From assembly GCF_000737695.1 (NCBI RefSeq), contig NZ_JPRM01000019.1, positions 22,419 to 86,418 on the forward strand: DNA of 64,000 nucleotides, written 5' to 3'. Position 1 is the first letter of the stretch, and each line of letters opens with the position of its first letter. The notes beneath the pieces were generated by a model, which worked only from the letters and a program-made list of their open reading frames with translations, did no database searches and was not told the origin of the DNA. This DNA is from Flavobacterium hydatis. Its GTDB lineage: Bacteria > Bacteroidota > Bacteroidia > Flavobacteriales > Flavobacteriaceae. Below, piece after piece: positions 25,341 through 34,882 of the stretch. Both the position numbers and the translations under genes were made by a program.

Positions 25341-26593
25341 AACAATTAGCAAAAACCAAGGTGACTGTACGTCTTCGTAAGGCAGAAGACCGAAAAGAAT
25401 GGTATGTTTACCTAGAAAGCTATCCTGTAGAGGTTTCCGGAAAGAAAACGCCTCAGAGAATCCGTGAATATTTAAACAGATCCATAACAACAGTGGAATG
25501 GGACAAGAAAAGAACTGCCCGTACAGATACAGAAGGTATAAAATCCTACAAACCCAGACGCAGCGATAACGGAATAATAATCTGCAGAAGCGAAAGTGAC
25601 CGTGAGATAATGCTTTATGCTGACGGAGTGCGTAAAATCCGGCAGAAAGAATATGATAATATAGATCTGTACAGTGATGCTGATAACCTATTGGCTGAAC
25701 AGAAAGAAAAAGCAAAAGAGGATTTTATTAAATACATTGCTGCTGTGGCGGCTAAAAGACACGCCCGAGGTTCAAAATCCATTCAGATCAATTGGGAGAG
25801 GACCAAAGAGTTTTTAAAAAGCTATTCCAAAGGCAGCCTGATGTTTTCTCAGATTGACACCAGAATGGCGGAAGATTTTAAACTGTTTCTGCTGGCTGCG
25901 CCGCTCGGAGGAGGCAAAAAAGGAATCATTTCCCGCAACACTGCGGGAACGTATTTTTCCATATTTAAAGCGGCTCTGAAACAGGCCTTTGTCGATGGAT
26001 ATTTAACCGTTGATTTATCTTCGAAAATAAAAGGCATACCTGAGCAGGAGTCAAGACGGGAATATCTTACCATTGAAGAATTAAATGCACTGGCTGAAAC
26101 GTCCTGCGAAAAAGACGTCCTTAAAAGAGCTGCGCTTTTCTCAGCGCTTACAGGTCTTAGGCATTCCGACATTCAGAAGCTCCGATGGAAAGAAATAAGT
26201 CTGGAAGACGGCAGGGCCAAACTGCATTTCACGCAGAAAAAGACAAAGGGTGTTGAATACATGCCTATTTCCCAGCAGGCTTTACAGCTCTGTGGAGAAC
26301 AGAGGCTTCCCGAGCAGCTTGTATTTGAGGGTCTGCCGGATTCGTCGTGGATTTCACGCCCTCTGAAAAAATGGGTCGAATCGGCAGGCATTAAAAAAAA
26401 CATTACCTTCCACTGCTTCCGCCATACATTTGCAACACTGCAACTATCGAGCGGTACAGACATTTATACGGTCAGCAAAATGCTGGGGCATACCAACGTA
26501 AAAACTACTGAAATCTACGCCAAAGTAGTAGATGAGAAAAAAAACAGAGCTTCGCAGGTAATACAATTGGAATCTTTAAAAAACAAGCCGTAA
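25337..26593 (+). CDS. Tyrosine recombinase (phage/ICE-type integrase)
   Basis: A 418-residue site-specific recombinase. The N-terminal arm-binding region has KVTVRLRKAEDRKEWYVYLE. The SAM-like core-binding domain spans about 130-230, and the catalytic domain about 245-405. The catalytic set is visible: Arg275 (TGLRHSD), His359 and Arg362 (HCFRHTF), His385 (LGHTNVKT) and the nucleophile Tyr394 (TEIYAK). It has the length and layout of Bacteroidota transposon/ICE integrases. It is translationally coupled to both neighbours. All key residues are intact, so it may be active. Confidence 0.94.
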   Translation: MKQLAKTKVTVRLRKAEDRKEWYVYLESYPVEVSGKKTPQRIREYLNRSITTVEWDKKRTARTDTEGIKSYKPRRSDNGIIICRSESDREIMLYADGVRKIRQKEYDNIDLYSDADNLLAEQKEKAKEDFIKYIAAVAAKRHARGSKSIQINWERTKEFLKSYSKGSLMFSQIDTRMAEDFKLFLLAAPLGGGKKGIISRNTAGTYFSIFKAALKQAFVDGYLTVDLSSKIKGIPEQESRREYLTIEELNALAETSCEKDVLKRAALFSALTGLRHSDIQKLRWKEISLEDGRAKLHFTQKKTKGVEYMPISQQALQLCGEQRLPEQLVFEGLPDSSWISRPLKKWVESAGIKKNITFHCFRHTFATLQLSSGTDIYTVSKMLGHTNVKTTEIYAKVVDEKKNRASQVIQLESLKNKP

Positions 26594-27342
26594 TGAAAAC
26601 AAAATACTTTGAATATATCGCAGTGTACCTGTCTGTTTTTTTAGTCTGTATTTTTATAGGTGCAATCGCAAGATTTGTGCTGATAGAAATGGGTGCTGAT
26701 GAATATACGGCCGGCGTTTTTTTCTGGATCAGCACGGGATTTGGAATTTTAATGTTTGCAATTCTAAGTTTATTTCTTAACGATTTGGCTGAGAGATTAC
26801 TGAATCGTTTTTTGAAGGCAAAAAAAAATGAGTCGCCTGAAAACCGGATTCCAAGTGAAGACCTTGAAAAAATAGAAGAGGAGCAGCAGGATGTTTTAAT
26901 TAAGCCCGAATTGTCTGAAAATAAAAATTCAGCCAGAGATATTCAACAGATAAGGGAGCAGCAGCAAAATGCAATCAAAAATCAAAAACAAGCCAGAATT
27001 GATATAGCCATCCGTTATGCACAGCAAGAGTTTGTGATGTATACGTCGGACGATGATTTAAAACAATTGGGTAAGAATATAATCATATATGTTGAAGGCA
27101 TAAATTTCGAAAAGATTAAACCGGTAAAAGTAAAGGATTTGTCTAATCTCGATTTGTATCATTTTGGTTGGAATATCTGGAATTGCTTTAAAGTCAGCAG
27201 GCAGGACAGAACTGCACAATTTTTAAAGCTAACTTTTGCTGACGCTTTAAAAGATGTTGAAGAGAACAGTATTAAAACGCATCTTAAAGATGATGAACAG
27301 AAAGGTCTTATAAGGATTATGGAAGATTTTACAGATTTTTAA
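26593..27342 (+). CDS. Two-helix membrane protein of the recombinase cassette
   Basis: A 249-residue protein. Two N-terminal transmembrane helices (about 8-32 and 42-66) are followed by a long Gln/Glu-rich, probably coiled-coil segment (about 80-140). The C-terminal soluble domain contains KVKDLSNLDLYHFGWNIWNC and a helical tail. Its ATG overlaps the recombinase stop by one base, so it belongs to the same transcript. I do not recognise the family. The placement suggests a role linked to the mobile element. Confidence 0.75.
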   Translation: MKTKYFEYIAVYLSVFLVCIFIGAIARFVLIEMGADEYTAGVFFWISTGFGILMFAILSLFLNDLAERLLNRFLKAKKNESPENRIPSEDLEKIEEEQQDVLIKPELSENKNSARDIQQIREQQQNAIKNQKQARIDIAIRYAQQEFVMYTSDDDLKQLGKNIIIYVEGINFEKIKPVKVKDLSNLDLYHFGWNIWNCFKVSRQDRTAQFLKLTFADALKDVEENSIKTHLKDDEQKGLIRIMEDFTDF

Positions 27343-27448
27343 ATGCCAATGGTATAAAGCACTGTGTTTGTCAAGTGTTTTTGCTGTGAAGAAAGACACA
27401 GCAAAAACACTTTTTTCATTTGCACCATAACTATTAAAAACAATTGGT

Positions 27449-27790
27449 ATGGATGTAAATGAAATCTCTTTTGAGAACCTGCCCAAAGCAGTAGCACACT
27501 TAGTGAAAGAAATTGCCGAGATTAAACTTATGATTCAGAATGTGCAGGTATATGAATCTAAAGACAAAAGTATTCCTATTGGTGTCGAACAAGCAAGCCG
27601 GCTCATAGGAAAAGCAAAGCCTACAATTTACGCTCTTGTAAGGCAGAGAAAAATTCCGTGCTATAAATATGGTAAAAAGCTGTATTTTTTTGAAGAAGAA
27701 CTTTTAGAATGGATTTCTAAAGGTAAAAAGAGAACAATACAGGAAATCGAATCAGAAGTATCCAAATATAATCATAATCGAAATAAATAG
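27449..27790 (+). CDS. Excisionase-like HTH protein
   Basis: A 113-residue protein. An N-terminal helix resembling a coiled coil (PKAVAHLVKEIAEIKLMI) precedes a MerR/excisionase-type winged HTH: IGVEQASRLIGKAKPTIYAL then RQRKIPCYKYGKKLYFFEEELLEWI. Such proteins commonly sit in front of mobilisation genes in Bacteroidota elements. Here the next kilobase has only decayed pieces, so the downstream genes seem to have been lost. The A/T content resembles the host more than the recombinase gene does. Confidence 0.85.
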   Translation: MDVNEISFENLPKAVAHLVKEIAEIKLMIQNVQVYESKDKSIPIGVEQASRLIGKAKPTIYALVRQRKIPCYKYGKKLYFFEEELLEWISKGKKRTIQEIESEVSKYNHNRNK

Positions 27791-28795
27791 ATGGTTAATA
27801 GTCAGCAGGAATACTTATATTACTCCATTAGATCATCAAAAGCATTTAATACAAAGCGATATGTTATCTACGGATAAAAATTTAATGATGTTAATTTGTT
27901 TTGAGTCAGGTATTTATGTTTTTTTTAAACAAAGAGGTCTCAAATTAGGTATCTAATTTTAAGTTGTTATTTTGTTTGGAATGCAATGGTATACCTGTTG
28001 ATTCTCATTATTTTTTATATCTGTTTTGCAGTTTCCATTGTTTTATCTCCCAATGCTGTAGCGATCGTCATTTTTCTGGAATGTTCAATATAGATACTTA
28101 CCTATTTAAACTGAGGATTGACATTAATATAAAATCTATGTTCATTTCTGTTTTTAATTAGAGTTACGGATTGTCCATTTCTTTATTGCAAGGCATCTTT
28201 TTATTTGATAATTCTTTTAATGATAATTGTTGCACAGCTTTTTCAAGATTGTAGTCATAGCCTGAATGAAATTCTTTGATATAGTTGGAAAGGTATTTGA
28301 TGATTTGTGCTAATGTGTTTTATAATAGTTCATTAGTCTAGAGATTAGGTAAAGTGTATAAAATTTATTTGACACAAAGGTTACGTATTTTCATTTTAGA
28401 TACCAGTTAAGATACCTTTTTCATATCATTCTCTGTAGAATTTGCAAAAAAAAGTTGGCTTAATAATTAATCTTGAAAGGTGAGTTTTGAGGAATAAATA
28501 CAATATAAATTTGAATGTTTAATGAGTATACTTGGAATAATTATGTAGACCCTACGGTTCTTTATGTAAGATAATTGAGTATTATTATGTCTATAATGTT
28601 TTAATGAAACAGATGGGGTAGACTGTGAAACTTAATAAATGAATTTTACAAATGCATTGTTAATCAAACATTTTTTTAGTCTTAAAAGCTTATTTCTTAC
28701 AAAAAACAGAAATAATCACATGGTTGTAGATTAAAGATAAAGAGTTTTTTTGTAATTTGGTATGAAATAGATTTAATTTTAATAGAAAGATACTT
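27791..28795. other. Gene-poor kilobase with decayed coding fragments
   Basis: No intact gene. On the minus strand, an open stretch at 28015-28101 (29 codons, IEHSRKMTIATALGDK) has protein-like composition but lacks a start; a second lies at 28164-28319. They are separated by stops. The last 450 bases before the sigma-54 activator gene are A/T-rich, with no clear promoter box; TAATTTGG about 40 bases before that gene is one to two bases off consensus. Confidence 0.5.
28164..28319 (-). pseudogene. C-terminal remnant of an unidentified gene
   Basis: Fifty-one codons open between two stops with good protein composition (LAQIIKYLSNYIKEFHSG, then YDYNLEKAVQQLSLKELSNKK) and no start codon before residue 42. 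It is followed on the same strand by another short open piece in a different frame. The amphipathic helices resemble the end of a larger helical protein, possibly from the lost part of the island. The family cannot be named. Confidence 0.3.
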
Positions 28796-30178
28796 ATGAA
28801 ATTATTCAAAATTTTTTTAGTCGAAGATGATCTTTTTTTTGGAGAAACCCTAAGGTATCACCTTATGTTAAATCCTGATTTTGAAGTTTTTTTATTTAAA
28901 ACGGGAAAAGAATGTTTGGATAATTTATTTCAGAGCCCTAATATAATTTGTTTGGATTTTGGATTACCAGATATAACAGGTGATTTACTTCTTAAAAAAA
29001 TTCAACAAATAAATGATAAAATTCCTATTATCATTATAAGTGGTCAAGAAGAAATCGAAGTAGCAGTTGATTTTTTAAAATCAGGTGCAAAGGATTATAT
29101 TGTAAAAAGCAATTACACAAAAGAGTTGCTCTGGAATTCAATTATTAAAATCAGAGAAAACTTGAATCTCATAAATGAAGTGCAAGACCTAAAGGTAAAA
29201 CTTGAACAAAAGTTTAATTTAGAAAATACTATAATAGGACAAAGTCAAGGAATAAAAGCAGTTTTTAATAAAATAAATAAATCTTTAAGTACTAATATAA
29301 ATGTTTCTATAACAGGAGAGACTGGAACAGGTAAAGAGATTGTTGCGAAAGCAATTCATTACAATTCAGAGAGAAAAAATAAGCCGTTTATAGCACTAAA
29401 TATGGCAGCTATTCCAAAGGAATTGGTTGAAAGTGTGTTCTTTGGACATGAAAAAGGAACTTTTACAGGAGCGGATCAAAAATCGATTGGGAAATTTGAA
29501 CAAGCTGATGGTGGAACCATTTTTCTTGATGAAATAGCTGAGCTAGATTTAAATCTTCAAAGTAAATTATTGCGGGTACTTCAAGAACGTGAAGTGACAA
29601 GACTAGGCGGAAAGACAGTTATTAAGTTTAACGCTAGGTTAATTATTGCTACTCATAAAGATTTAAAAGAAGAGGTTAAAAAAGGAGCATTTAGAGAAGA
29701 TCTTTATTATAGAATTATTGGCTTACCAATAGAATTGCCTCCTTTAAGAGAGAGAGGTAACGATATTTTACTTTTATCAAAACATTTTATCGATTTGTTT
29801 GTTAAAGAGAATAAATTGGAAACAATTACTATTACTAAAGAAGCTAAAGAAAAACTTCTCAAACATAAATTTCCAGGAAATATAAGACAACTCAAATCTA
29901 TAATTGATCTTGCTTGTGTTATGTGTGAGAGCAATGAGATTTGTGTAGAAGATTTAACTTTTGACACAATAAATGATACCAATTTTTTCTTGTCTGAAGA
30001 TAAGACATTAAAAGAGTTTACTTCTGAAATTATTTTGCATTACTTAAAGAAGAATAATGATCATGTATTAAAAACAGCGAAACAATTAGATATAGGAAAA
30101 TCTACGATTTATAATTTAATTCAAGCAGGTCAAACTAAAAAAAATGATTTAAATGAAAGTAGCCACAGTATTATTTAA
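28796..30178 (+). CDS. Sigma-54-dependent response regulator (NtrC family)
   Basis: A 460-residue transcription activator. The receiver domain (1-125) has phospho-acceptor Asp54 in ICLDFGLPD and a switch lysine in IVKSNY. The AAA+ domain (about 143-380) has Walker A GETGTGK at 174-180. The sigma-54 contact loop is GTFTGA at 221-226 (usual GAFTGA, so a Thr replaces the Ala). Walker B lies in GGTIFLDEIAEL. A Fis-type HTH closes the protein (HVLKTAKQLDIGKSTIYNLI). Its end overlaps the FIST gene by 26 bases. It is the output of the signalling module that follows. Confidence 0.94.
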   Translation: MKLFKIFLVEDDLFFGETLRYHLMLNPDFEVFLFKTGKECLDNLFQSPNIICLDFGLPDITGDLLLKKIQQINDKIPIIIISGQEEIEVAVDFLKSGAKDYIVKSNYTKELLWNSIIKIRENLNLINEVQDLKVKLEQKFNLENTIIGQSQGIKAVFNKINKSLSTNINVSITGETGTGKEIVAKAIHYNSERKNKPFIALNMAAIPKELVESVFFGHEKGTFTGADQKSIGKFEQADGGTIFLDEIAELDLNLQSKLLRVLQEREVTRLGGKTVIKFNARLIIATHKDLKEEVKKGAFREDLYYRIIGLPIELPPLRERGNDILLLSKHFIDLFVKENKLETITITKEAKEKLLKHKFPGNIRQLKSIIDLACVMCESNEICVEDLTFDTINDTNFFLSEDKTLKEFTSEIILHYLKKNNDHVLKTAKQLDIGKSTIYNLIQAGQTKKNDLNESSHSII

Positions 30179-31295
30179 AAACAATTCTTTTGTAAAAGAG
30201 TTAAATAATGATAATTTGGATCTTACTGACTCTGACTTAGTTTTAGGTTTTGGGGCAAGAGATTTAGTCTCTGATGATTCAATTTTTCATCAATTGAGAA
30301 ATAAATTTCCATCTTCACAATTAATATTATGTTCTTCCGCTGGGGAAATTTACGATAATGAGGTTCTTGATGATACAATATCCCTTACTGCAATTAAATT
30401 TTCTTCGACAGTGATTAAGGCTTATGAAGTAAATATAACAGATTTTAAAAATAGTTTTGAGGCTGGTTCTTCCCTAATTGAGAAATTTGTTCAGGAGAAC
30501 TTAAATTTAGTTATTGTACTTTCTGATGGAGGAAAAGTAAATGGGAGTGAGTTGGTAAATGGCATGAATGCTATAAAAAAAGAGAAAGTATTAATAATAG
30601 GTGGCCTTGCTGGTGATGCAGCAAATTTTAAAAAAACTGTTGTAGGATTGAATGCCTGTCCAACTCAAGGTAAAATTATTGCTATTGGTTTTTATGGACA
30701 GAAGTTATTGGTATCTCATGGTTCTTTAGGAGGTTGGGAAAGTTTTGGATTAGAAAGGATAGTTACAAAATCGGAGAGTAATGTTCTTTATGAAATTGAT
30801 GGTAAAAATGTATTAGATCTGTATAAAAGTTACTTAGGGAAATATGCTGATGAATTACCTGGCTCTGCACTGCTTTTTCCACTATCAATTAAGATTGAAG
30901 AAGTAGATGAACCCATTGTCAGAACTATTTTATCTATAGATGAAACCAATCAGACTATGACTTTTGCAGGGGATGTTCCTGAGGGAAGTAAAGTACGTTT
31001 TATGAAAGCAAACTTTGACAGATTAATTGATGCAGCAAGTGATGCAGCGTCATCTTGCTTAGAAGTAAGTAGTTTCACCCCCAAATTAGCTCTCTTGATA
31101 AGTTGTGTAGGAAGAAAATTAATTCTAGGAACCCGCATTGATGAAGAAGTTGAGGCTGTTTCTGATATTTTCGGAAGTGATACTATTCTTGCAGGTTTTT
31201 ATTCCTATGGAGAGATTTCTCCATTAAAACCATTTGGAGAATGTATACTTCATAACCAAACAATGACTATTACTTGTATTAATGAAATGGACTAG
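30153..31295 (+). CDS. FIST sensor protein (FIST_N/FIST_C)
   Basis: A 380-residue cytoplasmic protein with the tandem FIST domains thought to bind small ligands, possibly amino acids. The N-terminal FIST part (about 25-215) includes LVLGFGARDLVSDDS, SSQLILCSSAGEIYD and KVLIIGGLAGDAANF. The C-terminal part (about 220-365) has GSALLFPLSIK, ALLISCVGRKLILG and LAGFYSYGEISP, the last a hallmark of FIST_C. There is no leader. It lies between the sigma-54 activator and the hybrid kinase, overlapping the first by 26 bases and separated from the second by 2 bases. It therefore probably feeds a signal to the kinase. Confidence 0.92.
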   Translation: MKVATVLFKNNSFVKELNNDNLDLTDSDLVLGFGARDLVSDDSIFHQLRNKFPSSQLILCSSAGEIYDNEVLDDTISLTAIKFSSTVIKAYEVNITDFKNSFEAGSSLIEKFVQENLNLVIVLSDGGKVNGSELVNGMNAIKKEKVLIIGGLAGDAANFKKTVVGLNACPTQGKIIAIGFYGQKLLVSHGSLGGWESFGLERIVTKSESNVLYEIDGKNVLDLYKSYLGKYADELPGSALLFPLSIKIEEVDEPIVRTILSIDETNQTMTFAGDVPEGSKVRFMKANFDRLIDAASDAASSCLEVSSFTPKLALLISCVGRKLILGTRIDEEVEAVSDIFGSDTILAGFYSYGEISPLKPFGECILHNQTMTITCINEMD

Positions 31296-31297
31296 TT

Positions 31298-34200
31298 ATG
31301 GATATTCATAAGCTCTTACAAAGACAAATTAATAAAAATATAAATGATGATTTGAAATATCATCCAGATTTTCAGTCTTTTATAAAAGTAGTTAATGATT
31401 CGTATTTATCATTTGAGAGAGATAAAGATTTAATGGATCACTCTTTTAAAGTGAGTGAAAAGGAATACAATGAAGTGAATCAGAATTTAAAAAAAGAATA
31501 CGAATTAAAACAAGAGTCTATTTTAAAGTTGCATGAGAGCCTTACAGAATTGGATGAAGGGTATCGATTAATAAATGAAAATGAAAAAAATAATCTACTT
31601 TTTATTTCAAAATATTTAAGTGAACAGATAATTAAAAGAAAAGAAACTGAAAAAAAATTATTTGAAACGGTACAATTTTTTAAAATATTACTGGAGAGTT
31701 TACAATCAGGTATCTTAGTTGTAGATAATAATGAAACTATATTATTTGTTAATCAGTATTTATGTGAAATACGTAATATCAAAGCTTCACCTGAGGAAAT
31801 GATAGGAAAAAAAACAACGAAATATTTAAATGATGCCCAATCATTATTTAAAGATAGTGAAGCTTATAGAAACAGGATCAATGAAATTTTATCTAATAAA
31901 GAAATTGTAACAGGTGAAATACTTGAAACATTAGATAATCGTTTTTTTGAAAGAGACTATATACCAATTATCGTTGACAATGAATGTATTGGACACCTTT
32001 GGAAATCAATAGATGTAACCCAAAGAATTAAAAGTAAAAATTTACTAAAGCAAAGTGAAGAACGTAATCGTATTATAATGAACTCGTCACTTAATGCAAT
32101 AGTAACAATAGATAGTAATGGGAAAATAACTTTTTGGAATAATCAAGCCGAAATTATTTTTGGATGGAAAAAAGAAGAAGTCTTAGGAAAAACATTAAAC
32201 GAAACCATAATTCCGAAACGTCATAAAGATAGTCATTCACTAGGGCTTAAACATTATGAAGCAACAGGCATGGGACCTATTTTGAATAAGCAAATAGAGT
32301 TACCAGCAATAAATAATGGTGGGCATGAATTCCCTGTAGAAATTTCTATTATACCTCTAGAGCAAAATGGAGAAGTATTTTTCTGTTCTTTTATGCAAGA
32401 TATTTCAGAGCGAAAAAAAACAGAAACTAGGCTAAAAGTTCAAGAAGAGAAGTATCGAAACATTATTGCTAATATGAACTTAGGTCTGATTGAAGTTGAT
32501 ACCAATGAAATAATTCAATATGCCAATCAAAGTTTTGCTACTATCTCAGGATTTGAAGTTGAAGAACTTATTGGTTTGAATCCTTCAAAAACATTTGTTC
32601 TAGGGAAAAATCTCGAAATGATGGCTAGTAAAAATAGATTACGGGAAAAGGGTTTATCAGATGTTTATCAAATGCCAATAAAGAATAAAAGAGGTGAATT
32701 AAGATGGTGGGCCATTGGGGGAGCTCCCAATTATGATGATAAGGGCGAATTAGTAGGGTCTATAGGAATCCACTTAGATATTACTGAGCAAAAACAAATG
32801 GAAATTGAACTTGAAAAGCAAAAAATCAAGGCAGAACAAGCTTCTAAAGCAAAAGAAGTTTTTTTAGCCAATATGAGTCATGAAATAAGGACACCACTAA
32901 ATGGTATAATTGGCTTTTTAAGAGAATTAGAACGACAGCAATTAACTGATTTACAAAGGAAATACGTGGAGAATAGTACCGTAGCTTCAAAACATTTGTT
33001 ATCTATTATAAATAACATATTGGATATTTCTAAAATAGAAGCAGGAGAGATGTCCCTTGAAGTGGAAGATTTTATTTTTGATAATATAATTGCTAACGTT
33101 GTTAATGTACTTGAACCATTAGCAAAGAAAAAAGGATTAAAACTGATTTCGCTGATATCTAAAGATATTTATGGTGTCTTAAAAGGAGATATTTTAAGAC
33201 TAGAGCAGGTATTATTTAATTTAATTGGAAATTCCTTGAAGTTTACCAGAAAGGGGAAAATAGTTTTAAAATGTGAAGTATTAAAAGAAACTAAAGTTTT
33301 ACAAAGATTACAGATTTCAGTAATAGATACTGGTATTGGAATGGAACAGAGCTACGCAGAAAATATTTTTAATAAATTTTCGCAAGAAGATAAAGCAATT
33401 ACCCGCCAATTTGGTGGTACGGGATTAGGTATGACCATTACTAAAGAGTTAATCCTGCTGATGAATGGTGAAATTAATGTGAAAAGCGAAAAAGACTTAG
33501 GTACTACAGTTAGTTTTATAATTGATTTGGAAAAAGGAAGTATTGATGATATTAAAAAGATTCAAAATGAGATTAATATAGACATTTCAGGCATAAATGT
33601 TTTATTAGTTGAAGATAATATTATCAATAGAATGGTTGCTATTAATTCTTTGAATTATTTTGATTGTGTTGTTACTGAGGCAACCAACGGTGTTGAAGCG
33701 ATTGAAATTTTAAAAAATCAAAGCTTTGATATTATATTGATGGATGTACAAATGCCTGAAATGGATGGTATTGAAACAACTGTAAAGATTAGAGAAGAAT
33801 TACAATTGCAAACACCAATTATTGCTTTCAGTGCTAATGCTTTTAAAAGTGAGGTTGACAAATGTAAAAATGCAGGCATGGATGATTATATCACTAAGCC
33901 TTTTGAAGAGTTTGATTTAATAGAAATAATTTCACGATTTACAAATAAAAAATCTGATGGGACAAATAGTTCTTACAAAGAAAAAAATGAAAAACTCTAC
34001 AATTTGAAATCATTAGATAGTATTAGTAGAGGCAATTCGGAGTTTATTACAAAAATGATTGTAATTTTTATAGAGCAAATAAATGAAGTTATTCCAATTA
34101 CAGAAGAGGCTTTGGTTTCGGGGGATTTTTTCACAATGAGCAGACTCATACATAAAATTAGACCAAGTATTGAAGGGATGGGAATTACTAGCATTGGAGA

Positions 34201-34330
34201 TAGAATCAAAACTTTAGAAAAAATAACTAAAGAGGGGAAAAACAAAGAAAAAATTAGCAACCTATTCTTTCAAATAAAAAATATATTACTTACTGCTATA
34301 GAACAGTTGCAAGAAGAAATTGAAAATTAG
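31298..34330 (+). CDS. Cytoplasmic hybrid histidine kinase, PAS3-HisKA-HATPase-REC-Hpt
   Basis: A 1010-residue kinase without membrane helices. The N-terminal 120 residues are coiled-coil-like. Three PAS domains follow (about 125-245, 250-375, 380-500). The dimerisation box NMSHEIRTPLNG contains phospho-His528. The ATPase has NLIGNSLKFT and FGGTGLGMTI. A receiver (about 765-885) has Asp816 in LMDVQMPEMDG. A C-terminal Hpt domain carries His952 in LIHKIRPSIEGMG. A multistep phosphorelay is therefore expected. It is preceded by FIST, which may supply the input, and followed by a lone receiver that could accept from the Hpt. Confidence 0.94.
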   Translation: MDIHKLLQRQINKNINDDLKYHPDFQSFIKVVNDSYLSFERDKDLMDHSFKVSEKEYNEVNQNLKKEYELKQESILKLHESLTELDEGYRLINENEKNNLLFISKYLSEQIIKRKETEKKLFETVQFFKILLESLQSGILVVDNNETILFVNQYLCEIRNIKASPEEMIGKKTTKYLNDAQSLFKDSEAYRNRINEILSNKEIVTGEILETLDNRFFERDYIPIIVDNECIGHLWKSIDVTQRIKSKNLLKQSEERNRIIMNSSLNAIVTIDSNGKITFWNNQAEIIFGWKKEEVLGKTLNETIIPKRHKDSHSLGLKHYEATGMGPILNKQIELPAINNGGHEFPVEISIIPLEQNGEVFFCSFMQDISERKKTETRLKVQEEKYRNIIANMNLGLIEVDTNEIIQYANQSFATISGFEVEELIGLNPSKTFVLGKNLEMMASKNRLREKGLSDVYQMPIKNKRGELRWWAIGGAPNYDDKGELVGSIGIHLDITEQKQMEIELEKQKIKAEQASKAKEVFLANMSHEIRTPLNGIIGFLRELERQQLTDLQRKYVENSTVASKHLLSIINNILDISKIEAGEMSLEVEDFIFDNIIANVVNVLEPLAKKKGLKLISLISKDIYGVLKGDILRLEQVLFNLIGNSLKFTRKGKIVLKCEVLKETKVLQRLQISVIDTGIGMEQSYAENIFNKFSQEDKAITRQFGGTGLGMTITKELILLMNGEINVKSEKDLGTTVSFIIDLEKGSIDDIKKIQNEINIDISGINVLLVEDNIINRMVAINSLNYFDCVVTEATNGVEAIEILKNQSFDIILMDVQMPEMDGIETTVKIREELQLQTPIIAFSANAFKSEVDKCKNAGMDDYITKPFEEFDLIEIISRFTNKKSDGTNSSYKEKNEKLYNLKSLDSISRGNSEFITKMIVIFIEQINEVIPITEEALVSGDFFTMSRLIHKIRPSIEGMGITSIGDRIKTLEKITKEGKNKEKISNLFFQIKNILLTAIEQLQEEIEN

Positions 34331-34415
34331 TTTTTCTGTTCCTTGGAATGTTTTCCAAAAAATGGAAATTGTTTTAAGAAAGTTTAAAAATAAGTAGCTT
34401 ATTATTAATGTATTA

Positions 34416-34423
34416 TAACTTTG
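34416..34423 (+). promoter_or_regulatory. Possible -7 box before the lone receiver gene
   Basis: TAACTTTG fits TAnnTTTG 46 bases before the start codon. No TTG at a suitable distance was found, so the box is weakly supported. It suggests that the receiver can be made separately from the kinase. Confidence 0.35.
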
Positions 34424-34468
34424 GCTTGACTATCGCTTATTTGTTATCAATATAAAAGTTAGGATAAC

Positions 34469-34882
34469 ATGGAAACTAAAGTTCAGTTTAAATTCTTTAT
34501 AATAGATGATAATTTCTTTTGCGCCAATTTGCACAAGCAATATCTCACCAATATGAATTATAATGACATAACGCTCTTTGCTAATAGTAGAGACTGTATT
34601 GATAACCTGGATCAAAATCCAGATATTATTTTTTTAGATCACAATATGGAAGATATTGTAGGACTTGAGGTATTGAAAAAAATTAAAAGTTACAATCCTA
34701 ATATATATGTGATTATGGTTTTGAGACAAGAAAGCATCAAAACAGTAGTTGATGCTTTAAAGTTTGGTGCTTTTGATTATCTAATAAAAGGAAATGATGT
34801 TAATGAAAAAATGACTATGATTATTACTAAAATAATTACTATTAGAGAGCAATTAAAAAAAAATATGTTCGGGTTCAATTAA
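34469..34882 (+). CDS. Single-domain response regulator
   Basis: A 137-residue receiver with no output domain. The phospho-acceptor Asp57 lies in IIFLDHNMEDIVG, the acidic pair in FFIIDDN, and the lysine in YLIKGND. The switch Thr/Ser position is replaced by the VLRQES region, which is slightly atypical. It probably shuttles phosphate between the hybrid kinase Hpt and the sigma-54 activator, or acts by protein contact. It is 138 bases after the kinase gene. Confidence 0.88.
   Translation: METKVQFKFFIIDDNFFCANLHKQYLTNMNYNDITLFANSRDCIDNLDQNPDIIFLDHNMEDIVGLEVLKKIKSYNPNIYVIMVLRQESIKTVVDALKFGAFDYLIKGNDVNEKMTMIITKIITIREQLKKNMFGFN

Larger units (their letters stand above)
24698..27790 (+). mobile_element. 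Integrated island remnant (HTH, tyrosine recombinase, membrane protein, excisionase)
   Basis: Four plus-strand genes, the first three overlapping by 1-4 bases, form a recombinase cassette inserted 3' of dnaK. A hand count of one 60-base line in the recombinase gene gives 45% G+C against 28% in the kinase region that follows. Codon choice (CTG, GCC, CGC) also departs from that of neighbours. No relaxase, conjugation or cargo gene is present, so this seems to be the recombination end of an element that has lost the rest. The right boundary is not defined; decayed fragments follow to about 28320. Confidence 0.68.

Noticed and set aside
25155..25715. Long minus-strand open frame antisense to the HTH and recombinase genes
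   Set aside because: Its composition is aromatic/Cys-rich and unlike a protein; it is a shadow of the higher-GC coding strands.
27964..28161. Plus-strand 65-codon frame in the gene-poor kilobase
   Set aside because: Cys/Phe-rich reading that is antisense to the decayed minus-strand fragments, which look more protein-like.
31298..34330. Membrane-bound sensor kinase
   Set aside because: No hydrophobic helix is present; the kinase is cytoplasmic, in keeping with its FIST neighbour.
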